Shown here in pieces: positions 22,301 to 40,712 of a stretch of DNA of 64,000 bases. The first letter of the stretch is position 1, and the number at the start of each line of letters is the position of its first letter. The stretch comes from Cristatella mucedo (Eukaryota > Bryozoa > Phylactolaemata > Cristatellidae): positions 114,501-178,500 of the forward strand of contig WPIO01000054.1 of assembly GCA_009760855.2 (NCBI GenBank). The letters are read 5' to 3'. The position numbers and the translations under genes are program-made. Below the pieces are notes generated by a model. It was not told the DNA's origin, made no database searches, and worked only from the letters and a program-made list of their open reading frames with translations.

Positions 22301-23170
22301 AGTCACAGACGAAGAAGCACTTTTAAAATTAGGATTGTCTTTCATTGCAATGGCTGCGAGTTTTCTCTCAGCACTCTGAGAGCTCATGGCCAGCTCTTTA
22401 GCTGAGGTACTAGCATGCCGCCTGGCATCCTCTCTGCTGGACTTGTCCGAGAGGCAAGGACGCGGACTTGTCGCCACTTGTTCTTCGCTCCACGACGAGT
22501 TTTGCCCATACTCAGCCTTCGTTTGGTCGTAAGTACAAAGAAAGCAACGGCACTGTTGTGTGCTCAGGACGAATTACCGCTAAGAAACACACATTTACAA
22601 GTACTAAGTTTTAACGAGGAACAGAACGCCTAGCAGTAGCTCCGGAGAGCGCGTCTGCGTGTCTCAGGGCGGCCGGCCTGGTATACCACGTCTACGATAC
22701 TCGGGTGCGCCGGGGCGGGATCACTGCCGATTAATAGCAGTAGCGGCGGTTCCAACCGGCGGACTGAACAGCCACCGCACGAGGTTGGCCCGCTCGGGCA
22801 ATACCCAAAGACTTCGTCGACGGCCGCACGTTGCTGCAGGGTAGCTGGCACCGCAGTAGCAGACGCTATCCCGCACGTATCGGTAGTGCATGACATCCGT
22901 TGGTCCGTTGCAGCTGCCATAGCGTCCGCAGTGGCAAAAGCCGGGAGCAAAAGTCCTCCGAACAGGGCGCAGCAGCGCTGCGTACGAAAAGTATTCGACC
23001 CTTACAGGCCTGCGAACGAATCAGCAGTGGTGAAGCTATCAACGCTGAGCACTGCTAACAGGCAGTCGGAGGCGTCATCGTCGATGCAAGTCTACTGAAT
23101 GTCGCAGAAATTACATGAACTAGCATGGCATTAGCATGAATTAGCATGAAATTGAAACAGCTGCGCCAGC
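22300..23170. other. No gene recognised
   Basis: Includes a 64-codon minus frame at 22283-22477, alanine/serine/lysine-rich and without domain features, and GC-rich DNA from 22650. Nothing can be supported. Confidence 0.35.
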
Positions 23171-23174
23171 TGAA

Positions 23175-23500
23175 TCAGCCAGATTAACGGCTGACGATCA
23201 TGATTCGCGATTGTGCGATAATGCGAAAACCTACGGCCGAAGCCATATGAAAAGCAGTCGCCGTGAGACGTGGAGGATGTCGATGGATTTCCAGACTCGG
23301 CATTTGCATTGGAGCTGGTTTGAGCTCAACGCCACCGAGCCGTTGGTGAGTTGCCATGGCCACTGTCGAACGCCAGTAATTAATTGTCCGCTGCTGTCAA
23401 GCAGACTTGTCTAAATTACGGATACGGACTGGACGCGTTGCGGTGTGAGTCCTCTCTGTCGCTGCCGCGTTCCTGCTGCTGTCGGCGTGTCCGCGTGCAT
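23175..23500 (+). repeat. Dispersed repeat, copy 1
   Basis: Shares an ordered set of blocks with 54760-55060: GCCAG.TTAAC.GG, ATTCGCGATTGT, a GCCGAGGCC-like word, GAGCTGG, and TAAT.GTCCGCTGC.GTCA followed by GGATACGGA and TGTCGCTGCCG.GTTCCTG. Indels are frequent. Class unknown. Confidence 0.55.
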
Positions 23501-24600
23501 TAATGGAGCAAGTAGCCATTGCCATGCTGCAACGTTCAGCCGTCGCCGATCGAGCGTCGGCTGAGACGCGTACAGTTACGAGCGCTGCGTTTGCGGCCGG
23601 CGTTCTGACCGGACGCAGAAGCCGCAGAGCGAGCGTTCGTAGCAACGTCGATCGAGAACGTCCGAACAGCGTGAGAACGCGTGCTCGCAGCGCTCAACGC
23701 ACGCACGCGGTATGCTCTCGACCGCGAGCGGTCTAGATAGTCACGATAAACAAGCTAGCAGATGACCGATCGTGCGGCGGCGAAGCGTGAGGCTTTAATT
23801 ACCCCGGATACGCGGCCGCCTTAATCGTCCCTGTTATGGAAAATGCCGATCTCGGACAGCGGCCGTCAAGGTCAGAGTACGAATGCTCGGTTCCTGTCAG
23901 CCATTCGCCGCGTCTCCCTTCCTCCCGTCGGCTTGCCAGAGGGCTATTGTGAGCGACGCCGACGTCTGACCGATCGGCGTCCGCGGCAGCTGGGCGCGCA
24001 GGTCGGCTGCCTCGGACGCAGGGATTCCTTCGTCCCGAGCCACAGCCGCAGAGGTTTCTTTGCCGGTCTAACGAGCTCGGTGCGATAAAACGGAAGCGAA
24101 GCGATCGTCGGAGACGATCTCCCGACCGCCTGGGCATGGGCACCCGAGGCACCCGATACCTCAATTCTCGTTGCGAGCTACCGTTTCTCGGTCTTCGATT
24201 CCTGAACAGGATCGTCAACATCGACGACGACGATCTCCTTTAAATTCGAACCTCGACTCGGAGGGCGCGCCCGCAGACACGAGCGCGCAGAATCACGGCC
24301 TTGGCGCGTGCGGGCGCCAGCGAGGGGGTGGCTCGCTTATCTCCCGCGACGGCCGACAGAAAATCGCTCTCGACACCTCCGAGAATCGTTTAGTAGCTTT
24401 ATTTTTAAACGCCGGAGCCCATGTGAAACCAAGGCGACCGTTCCACTCAACAAATCAAAATCCTCTACGAGTAAGATTTCATAAGCAAGATGGCTGCTGT
24501 AGATGGCATGCTACCAGGAACTGCATATTTAATTTTTTCGGTCGTTATGAAGCTTGGGGCGATCGTGGAAATACGATTGAAGGCCCGATATCGGATTTTT
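23500..24600. other. CpG-rich region, no supported gene
   Basis: Dense CpG, several overlapping frames and no recognised domain. Could be a CpG-island promoter. Confidence 0.3.
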
Positions 24601-24844
24601 TTGCCGACTAATCGAATGGCATAGAAAACCAAGTAGGAGCAGCTGTCGTAGTAAAAAGAGTAATTATATACAGAATATAGAAAAAAGTTTAGAACAGACG
24701 TATAGAAAATTCAGCTGATTGAGAGTGTTCAGTAGTTTAATAAACTTCTAGTGTGAATCCTGTTTCAATAATCGTTTACCGTTAAATAAGGCAGGCGCAA
24801 AACACTTTGAACGAAATGGCAATCACCTAGTCAATGGCTTAGCC

Positions 24845-24960
24845 GGTAGAGGGGAATTTGCTCCAACGTAGGGCATTTCCCCTCCCCTGGATAATTCCCC
24901 CTGGTGAATCCTAGGACATCCCCCAACATTCTCCCACCTTAGGACATTTCCATCTATGCT
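24845..24960 (-). repeat. GGACATTTCCCC-type degenerate minisatellite, locus 1
   Basis: Repeats of GG(G/A)CATTTCCCC, TTCCCCCTGG and TAGGACATCCCCC. The same motif family occurs at 55250-55340 and, inverted, at 56163-56300. Confidence 0.6.
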
Positions 24961-25002
24961 GATGAATGCATAACTAAGAATACAGATATATATATATATA
25001 TA

Positions 25003-25290
25003 TTTCTTACGCAACGACATCTACTCTCCAACTGCCGACTATGGCACATCTTTTTCAGCGGTCCTGAACTGCTACTTCTATGCTACTCACTACCTCAACT
25101 GCTCTCCTAACTCTGCTATGCTTCCCACTTTCTCTTTATTGCGTGAGACGAAGTCTGTTGGGTACCGAATGCGTACCGAAAGCCGCTTAGGCTGTGAGTG
25201 CGCTATACAAAACTCTCCTGTGTAACACCCACATGGTCTTTATGACTTTGTGGAGTTACTGAAGGAGATACATTACATTACATTATATAT
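25003..25290 (+). mobile_element. Solo LINE-A 3' end
   Basis: Starts in the coding end (TTCTTACGCAACGACATCTA, compare 42060) and continues through the full 3' UTR to GGAGATACATTACATTACATT. It defines the family terminus, (ACATT)n. It lies between two TA-repeat tracts, so target duplications cannot be read. Confidence 0.9.
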
Positions 25291-25312
25291 AAATATGTAT
25301 ATATATATATAT

Positions 25313-25370
25313 ACATGATAAAATGAAGTTCACGCTCTATTAAAATAAAATCAATTCAGTATAATTGAAT
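25313..25370 (+). repeat. Short dispersed repeat shared with 55800
   Basis: ACATGATAAAATGAAGTTCA, then CGCTCTATTAAAATAAAA and TCAGTATAA; the same words occur in the same order at 55800-55853. Both lie near the GGACATTTCCCC repeats. A TA tract follows at 25496-25518. Confidence 0.7.
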
Positions 25371-25547
25371 GTTTTGCTAATTCCGTATGACATATTCACT
25401 GGTTGGCCTTGCACTACAGTCAATTTGATCAATCACGAAAAACGAGCAATAAATAGGTGCAAACATTCACGGTACTCCGCACAACGCATATGATTATATA
25501 TATATATATATATATATAGGTACATAAACCCTAAATTATAAAACCTT

Positions 25548-25765
25548 AACCCTAATAATAATAATAATAATGCACTTGATAAAGCACCCTCAGAGAACTC
25601 AATCTCTTTCTAGGCGCTTTACATTTGCTGCAAAGGGAAACGCGATTGAATTGTGAGTAACATCATGCTTGATAAACAACATGAATAACATAGTTAGCGG
25701 TGAGATGCACAAGGTCAGCATGCTAGTTTGGTTAGTGGCAGCATGCACAGTGTCAGCCTAAACCC
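25548..25765 (-). mobile_element. LINE-B 3' end, truncated
   Basis: AATAATAATAAT, CACTTGATAAAGCACCCTCA and TAGGCGCTTTACATTTGCTG, then the LINE-B 3' UTR words GAATAACATAGTTAG and GTCAGCATGC. No coding part remains. Confidence 0.88.
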
Positions 25766-25998
25766 TAAACTGTAAACCCCCAAGATCCGGGTCGTAAAGA
25801 GCAAGCCCGCCTCGTAGCTGATTGGCTGAGATCCAAGTGCTGAGAGCGACGGCCAAATTTTCGCGTCTCCGTCGAGTCACGTGCTGAGACGCGCTGAAAC
25901 GCGTTGCTTGAAGCTGCTTTTTCTCGCACACGCTTTCTCTCTAATCAGAAGAAATTAGCTTCCAAGTGCGAGAAACAGCAGATCTTACTTACTGCGCA

Positions 25999-25999
<1 letters not shown>

Positions 26000-26030
<31 letters not shown>
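26000..26030 (+). repeat. (GGCT)n microsatellite
   Basis: Seven to eight GGCT units. An ATTGG box (CTGATTGGCTGAG) lies upstream near 25823, but no gene is recognised between 25770 and 27110. AT-rich runs fill 26590-26810. Confidence 0.85.
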
Positions 26031-26031
<1 letters not shown>

Positions 26032-27116
26032 AGGACCGACAAAGACCCTTTCGTTTATCTCTAGCGAGCATCGAGTCATCTAGGAATCTCGTGGAAACGA
26101 CGGCGTTCAAATTTTGCGCCACGCTGGTTAGCGCCGAGAAGCGGTGCGCCGTTCCGCTTGGAAAAGATTCTAAGCGCAACATATAATGCGGCGGCTCCTC
26201 TGAAACGTAGCTAGCTGAGCTGGGACCTGGCCTCAAAGAATTAGACGCTGATTAGGCTGTTTAGGCACTTGTGCGTGACGCATTTTTGTAATAATTAAAA
26301 AAGATGATTGCAAGATAGCATTTTGACATTGCAAGATTGGCTACTTGGCAATTTAAATTTACCTACTCGTTACAGTTCTCGGCATCTACGAAATAGTGCG
26401 CGTGAAAGGAAGTTTAAGGGTTTGCATTAGATATTAATTAGAAATCAAGGCTCCACCTTTGAAGCAGCGATGTATTTTTAGAAAGTCTGGGGGTAATAGA
26501 TCATGATAATTAAAGGGTAAGTCTTCTGCTTAGCACCAAAAGAGAACGAAATCTCTATCCTGGTGGCTATAGATAAAGATAGATAAATAGATAGCTACAT
26601 TGCAATATAAATATATATATATATATATATAAGAAATATATATATATTGTAAGATAATAAATATAGATTATTATTTATTAATTAATAATATATTATTTAT
26701 TATTATGTATTATTAATAATATATTAAAATGCATTATTGTTGTATACATATATTATATTATAAATAATATTATAGAATAAATAAATAGATATATACATAT
26801 ACATATATAGAGAGAGACAGAGAGAGCTAGCACAAGAAAGCTTTGAAAGTCACACCGAGAGAACTAATAGCCAACGGTTAATGACAAGCAAGATATTATG
26901 CCTGGACGCGCACGAAAAGGACGCAGCAAGTATCGCGCTTCGAAAAGCTGGCAAGGCTTAGAGACGAGAAGACTCTCAGGTTCTCTCGTCAAGTGGCCGC
27001 GTCTGCGCCGCAACCCGGACAGCACGAAAAAGCTACACCTGAGCTCGACGCTTGCTCCATAATCTTTTCAAAAATTGCATTCTCCCTCTCGCAATATAAT
27101 ATCTTGATATCATCTT

Positions 27117-27276
<160 letters not shown>

Positions 27277-27299
27277 GATACAATCTTGAAGATCTAATA

Positions 27300-28425
27300 A
27301 ATAGATATTATCTTCAAGCAAAATTGAGAACTTTATTTCTATTCCGATGACGATGCGAAGCTGCATTTCGGTGCAGCTTCGATCCCCACCTCAGCCGCCC
27401 TTCAAGCACCGCTTTTCACTCTCTATGTGTTCGAATTTCTGACAACCGCACTTGGACTGCAGCTGATTTTCTCAAATTAAACAACAGTAAGCACGTACTG
27501 ACTTCTTACGGGCAAGCGTAATGCTACTGGCAAATTGGAAAACTTGTACCCAAGCGAGGTTCGGTAGCCTGGATCGGCTGTAGTGCGATACGGCCAACCG
27601 AGGGTCGCCGGATAGGCCAAGCCTGACCTTTGATGTAAGGCCGAATCGCCCATTACTCGGGGCATTGAAATACCGAGGCGTTCGTCGGCCGAGACGTGGG
27701 GCCGTCGATGAGCTGGCGTCCCTCGCGACCATTCCGCCAACCACGAAAGGCCACAAGGACCCGCCTGCCTGAGCGTGGCTGGAGATAAGCGCGAGCTAGC
27801 TGTAATGGCTTGCACATTCCGCGCTCTCCTGTAGCCGGCTGTTCGCAGCCCGGATTCGGTGAACTTCCGGTGCTGCTAGAGTGGACCTCGGAGAGCTAAG
27901 ATGGGCAGCGCTAGCTCGAGCCTACGTCGCCGAGCAAACGCCGACGCGTGACCGATGTCGTCGCGATTGGGCGGTACTTGAGAAATAGCTGCCCGCCGTT
28001 AATTGCCTCGGAGCGAGAGTGCCCTCCAGCTTTTGGAAGGCAGGCGGGTGTCATTTCTCCGCGTCCGCCGCCGGAGCCGGATGTACACAGGGCCCCTAGT
28101 AGAACAGTCTAGCTCCCGCAAAATTGTTGGCGCATGCGATGAGGTTACGGAGAGGTTTAATCGGACTTCGGCTCGTCCCGACCGCAGCCAGGCGACAGTG
28201 ACGCGACGGCGTGAAAGAGAGAGCGTAGCTGGGACTGGGACGGCGCTCGAGCGGAAAGTAGAGTACCCCCGGAAGTAGCGTACCTCCCTCCCCCCAGTCC
28301 CGCCGGTTGCGTCCAGTAACCGAGTCATCATCGTTTAGGGGTAATCTTTCGAAGTGACCTATCCGCAGATGGCCGCGTGAACTGTAAACCGCGTGAATTT
28401 TAATTTTTAATTTTAATTTTTTATT
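27300..28425. other. No gene recognised; GC-rich from 27560
   Basis: Several frames of 90-110 codons on both strands lie in CpG-rich DNA. None has a domain or a spliced partner that I can see. Confidence 0.35.
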
Positions 28426-28429
28426 TTTA

Positions 28430-28474
28430 TTTTCAATGTCATGTAGCCCAATTTCGGCTACATGACATTGAAAA
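28430..28474. repeat. Perfect 19-bp foldback hairpin
   Basis: Arms 28430-28448 and 28456-28474 are exact complements around the 7-base loop CAATTTC. It is preceded by an AT-rich run. Not followed by a gene end that I can identify. Confidence 0.95.
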
Positions 28475-28739
28475 AATCCTGGCCTGCTTTTGTAGAGATA
28501 GTAAAGGCAAGTCGGACCGTACATTTGTGACATCTTGGAGTTAGCTTCTGTAACGCGCTCCTGGTGGGTCGTCCGGCCTCGCTGCAATATCCGGCGCTCG
28601 CAATTGGCGCGCCATTCTGCCGCTTGTCCGCTTGTACGTCGCGTGCCGTGCAATTAGCGCAGTTAGCTTCTCCCCGGCCTGCAATCGCTTGCCGTGAAGC
28701 CGACTGCAAGGGGGTTTCCTCACTTTTTAGGTTGTTTCA

Positions 28740-29267
28740 CTCTGTTGCTCACACCCCGGGTTTTGATTGGTCGGCTGTTGCAGCACGAAATCCTTTTAAA
28801 GTGAGAGCAGCTTTAACTTCCTGACAGTCGGCTCTTTCAGCCAAACCCAAATTTCTCGCGACTTAGAAGCCCAAAACAGAAGGAAATCGGTGCCGAGTCT
28901 TCGTCTAGTCGACTGCGAGAAAGCCTGGCCGGGCGGCTACCCAGGTCAGTCTCTCTAATCCAACCTCCTGCATTAGAGCAGGTGGTTGGGGGAGGGATAA
29001 AGTTAGGAGTTAATTTTCTCGGCTGTCAGCAGTGTAAACACCTTAAATAGGAGAAATGTCGGCGTCGCTAAGAAGGAAAGCCAGCAGAGCAATCGAAAAT
29101 TTAGAGGCAGATTATGTGACAATCGCTGAATGGGGTCGTGGATGCCGGAAAAGTCACTCCTTTCCGTAGTCATTCGGCAGCATAGATATACGCGCGTATA
29201 GCCTGGAGCAGCGGAAACGGTCACGGCACAGCGGAGCCAGCAATATCGCATCTCACGTGGACCGAGG
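28740..29267 (+). promoter_or_regulatory. Candidate RNPC3 promoter/5' UTR
   Basis: A CCAAT box in reverse (GATTGGTC, 28765-28772) lies about 500 bp before the RNPC3 ATG, in CpG-rich DNA without a TATA box, as is common for housekeeping genes. Start site unknown. Confidence 0.35.
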
Positions 29268-36748
<7,481 letters not shown>

Positions 36749-38600
36749 TGCCTGCTTCGAAGTTCCGATTCATGCTGCCGCTGACAGCAGAAATTGTTTC
36801 GCTGCAGCTGCCTGAGCAGCAAAAGCACTTCCGTTGACTTCTTAGCAACTCAATAGCAATTGCTGTGCAGTGAGGGCCGCTGCATAGTCTCCTTAGTCGT
36901 TTGCTGGTAGTGGCACCTGGCGCTCCTAGGAGTGCCATTCTTATGTTGGGTCCGCCAGATAGCAGGATATTTCATGTACCGAGTTCCCAGCTGGTTTTAT
37001 CATTCATGACAAAGGCACGACACTGCATTGCCTGCGTGGCTTCTTCTCCTTCGTGTTGTGTGCGATGCAGTCACTGCTGATATGGCGATTACATTCTGCC
37101 GGAACTTGGTGACAAGTTTTTGTGATCTGTTGCTGCACATTAGATCGTTTGCTTAATCGGCATGTGGGCGAGGCTGGCTGGCAGCAGACCTTCGTGAGAC
37201 CTTGGCATAGTGTGATGCACTTCCTGGTTGATTTTGGCACCAGACTTGGGTCGATGGCTGCCATGCCCTCTCCAATACCAGTACATAGCACAACTGAAAT
37301 AATTCTGAGATGATTTCAATTGCTGCGAGTACATTGACCAGATATGCTGTTTTGGGTGTGGCACGAAATTTGTGTTCTTGTAAACATCGTCGCTTTATCT
37401 GTCGCTTAACGTTGTCGTCGCTTTATCACTCGCCTAATGTGGTCGTCTCTACTAGTGCCGTCTACCAAACTGGTGACATTCTTTTGGATTGCAGGTGGTG
37501 CCATACTCATTGCAATTCAATTCGTGTCCAGATAAAGTACGATGGATCGTTATCCTATATTGATTGAAATGCTATCGCATCAAATATGTAAGGTTACAGC
37601 CATTTTTACCCCAGGTGATGAACCCCGAATGGTTTAGAATGTACTGAAGCCAGTAGAGGTTAGTGAGAATTGTATGAGACGTCTGCAGCTGTACACAAAT
37701 GCCCTAGTGCTCCGGGTGTATAGCCTCATTCAGAGAACCTGGATCTACACACGTACTTCGTTTCCGTTTCTCTAACCCAGGCTTGCTGAGTGTGACATGC
37801 GGTCCCTAAATTATAAGCATCAGGAACTCAAGTAGTCGTAAAATACAATTTAGACATAAACCAAAATGCTATTCTAAGTGCTTTTAGTCAATTGTACATG
37901 TGCTTCTCTGTGGCCAAGGAACATACCACTATACGTTAGCGACTCGGACTTTGGTAAGGTAGGTTTTTGATTGCTGCCACGAACCTGGTGTTACAGGCGA
38001 GATCATCGGTGAGAATTTCGAATTCTGAGGAACCCCCTTAATAGTCACACCTGGCTTACATCCGGGCTTGCGACTGCTCTATTGGTGAGCATTGCACGTA
38101 AGACAGGGTTTTCAGCGTCGGCTTGATTTCAGCATATCTTGATCGCGGAAGCTAGCGCCTGAAACTAAAGTACCAGCTTGCTCTGCAAAAGTTTGGTCTT
38201 GAAAGAGGAATTAATCTCGTTCTGAATTTACGTGAGTTACCGAGCAGTGCTTAACCGAAATTCAGAGCAGTACCGAAACTTAATTCGGATACACCATTCT
38301 TCACATAGTTGCCTGATAAAGACTGCCGAAATATGATTGGTCGGGGTTCTTAAATTAAAGTGGCTTTGAGTCAGCCGTGCGATCATCAACGGTTAGGGAC
38401 ATACAGGCTAAAGATGTGCTGATATTTAGTCGCTCCAGCGACAGCATTGACAGTCAATGCATTGAGCCAAGCAGGAGTCTGGCTCTAGGACTCGAGCTTG
38501 TACCTAAGAGGCGCTCTGTGAAACCGTACGAGAGCTGCCGCACAGTTACCCTGGTAACCGAATGCATCAAATCCTCCGGCGCCATCGAATCGACTTCTCA
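36749..38600. other. RNPC3 3' flank, no further gene seen
   Basis: No clear AATAAA close to the stop; the first good match is near 38694. I found no tandem U12-type 5' splice-site motif; the closest single word is GTTATCCTAT near 37549. Short frames only. Confidence 0.4.
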
Positions 38601-39450
38601 GCGCCATGAACGCTGACCTGTTGTATCTTAAGGTGCAGGCATTCTTAGCTGTGAATGCCGACATACCTGTGCGAACGGTTGCTTCACCTGCCTTAATAAA
38701 TGCTCTCGCTGGTCAAGGAGAGAGGGCCAGTGACCTAAGGTGGGAGGAGGGCCTTTTGCAAAATTCTGACGACCAGCAAGAAGAGCCGAATTGAGATCTT
38801 TATCGAAGCCTAAGCCTGAGCTGCACAGGAACGATTTGACTTTTGACCTTGTGTGACTTCCCCGATGTTCCAAGACGGTCGCTCCTCGAGCAGAGCCCAA
38901 AGAGAAAGGAAGAGAAAGCTGCTGAATCAGATTTCTCCGACGTCACCCCAGCTTTCAGGGCACTTGTGACGTCTGAGGCCACGAAAGTCGCCAGCTATGA
39001 TTTCAAGGCTCAGAACTTGTCACCAGTATTTGCACCCTGTAGGTTGGTACTAGAGAGCGGCTACGAGCTCTGGGTTTCCTGCCCAACTCCGCCCGGACGT
39101 GGAAGCAGCCATGCTCTGTTTGTAACACAAACAGAGCATGGCTTGTGCTGCCCGCCTCTGTGCTTCTTATTGATGTGACTTTGAGGCAGTCAATCGATCG
39201 CGGTCGCCCTTCTCGACAAAATCAACTCATCTTTATTTCGCGGGATGAGTCACATGTCTAACCTCCCCTTTGGCCGACTGGCATAATTGAGGATGATTCC
39301 AACCGATTCAGCTACAGCCTGATGTAGACCAGCATGTTGCCCAGTATCAGTCACGTGAGTGCAATCTAGCTGCCACCACCTTCACTTGACTGCCAGTCTC
39401 CTCGAACGACAGCTAGCACTGCAGCTCATGCCCTCGGTTAAACTCGGTTA
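38600..39450. other. Unrecognised stretch with a 111-codon frame
   Basis: The plus frame at 38843-39178 has no domain, and its end runs through a hairpin. Coding status cannot be supported. Confidence 0.3.
39108..39142. repeat. Perfect 16-bp foldback hairpin
   Basis: Arms 39108-39123 and 39127-39142 are exact complements (GCCATGCTCTGTTTGT) around AAC. Pairing partly continues into flanking AGCA/TGCT. Confidence 0.93.
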
Positions 39451-39829
39451 TATACTCGGTTATACCATTCACCGTTCAATCGTGTTTCCACTGCAGCAAA
39501 CCTAAAGCGCCTAGAAAGAGACAACTTGCTTGCTATCCGAAACAGCCAGCGTGCTGTCCAGCTCCGCTCGGAGGCCTCGGGCGCTCGTTGTCTTTCGTGC
39601 GTGGCCGCATCGCCGGAGCACGCCTGCACGAATTCAGGTGCATAACTCGGCGAGACCGGGAGCCTCCAACACCACGACTTACTGGGCCAACTGTGTCTAC
39701 CCAAGAGCCCCGGTGACCTCACTTCTCCGAACATCCGGCCATGCCGTAGGTCCGACTCCGGCCTAGCCGGTGACCCTTATCCGCATTACAGCCGTCCGGT
39801 CCCAGCCAGACGAACCTAGCCTGGGTACA

Positions 39830-40235
39830 ATAATAACATGCACAATGCCAGCGACGGCTTTCTGTAAGCATCGTTTTTAACGCACGGCCTCCTCAAACTA
39901 CAGCTGGATAACGGCAATGCACATGTAGAGACTTGCGTCGCGACCTCTCCTGACTTGATTACGTTTAAAAAGAAACTTAAAACGGACCTATTTATCTCAG
40001 TCTTTAGTAGGTCTCGGTGGTTCGACCTTGATGTGCTTGTGCGTGCTGACATCATGCCTGCAGCCACTAACCATATTTGCATGCTGACCCTGTGCATGTC
40101 ACCCTAATCATGCTATTCTTGTTGTTCATTCAGCATGCTACTACTAACCATTCGAACGTGCTTCCTTTCCAGCATATGTTTAGGCGCCTAGATTAAGTTC
40201 TCTAAGGGCGCATTATCAAATGTATTATGATTCTT
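39830..40235 (+). mobile_element. LINE-B 3' end
   Basis: Contains the coding end (CCTGACTTGATTACGTTTAA, AAACTTAAAACGGACCTATT), the 3' UTR (TGCATGCTGACCCTGTGCAT) and the tail GCGCCTAGATTAAGTTCTCT with a degraded ATT run. 5'-truncated near 39830. Confidence 0.85.
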
Positions 40236-40239
40236 AAAT

Positions 40240-40710
40240 ATAGAGCCAGTGACAACTATACATGTTATTGTAGTCAAAATTATGCTATAAGACATTGAAC
40301 TGATCATTAAAGTGGCTGCAAATGATCTTATTCTGAGCATGCAAAACAGAATATGACGACACGTGCCTGGCTTCTTTACTAGAGCTACTAGGAAAGCTGA
40401 TAGTTGAACTTCAGATCACTGCAACATTCGTACATAGGTAACTCATTATGTAACTCAGTAACTCAGTTAAAGCTGTAAGAACGACCAAGAATTTTTTCGG
40501 GAATCGGAATCAAAAAATTCAATCAAGCGGCAAGCAGCACAAGTTTTATTGTAACTAGTGCCAAGGTCCTGCTATACAAGTGCTTACATTGTAAAGTTGT
40601 TTTTTGCTTGACGAGCATGCAACACAATCTCAGGATATCTGTAGGATAGGGCCCTGATAACGAACTCATAGCTGGCAGCTGTTTAATCGCTGAAACCAAA
40701 TCTTTCACCA
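40240..40710. other. AT-rich spacer, nothing recognised
   Basis: It ends where the LINE-A homology begins. Confidence 0.4.
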
Positions 40711-40712
40711 TC

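Noticed and set aside
36749-37600. U11-binding enhancer (tandem U12-type 5' splice sites) in the RNPC3 3' region
   Set aside because: Only a single imperfect word, GTTATCCTAT near 37549; no pair found.
38843-39178. 111-codon plus frame
   Set aside because: Runs through a foldback hairpin at its end; nothing supports coding.
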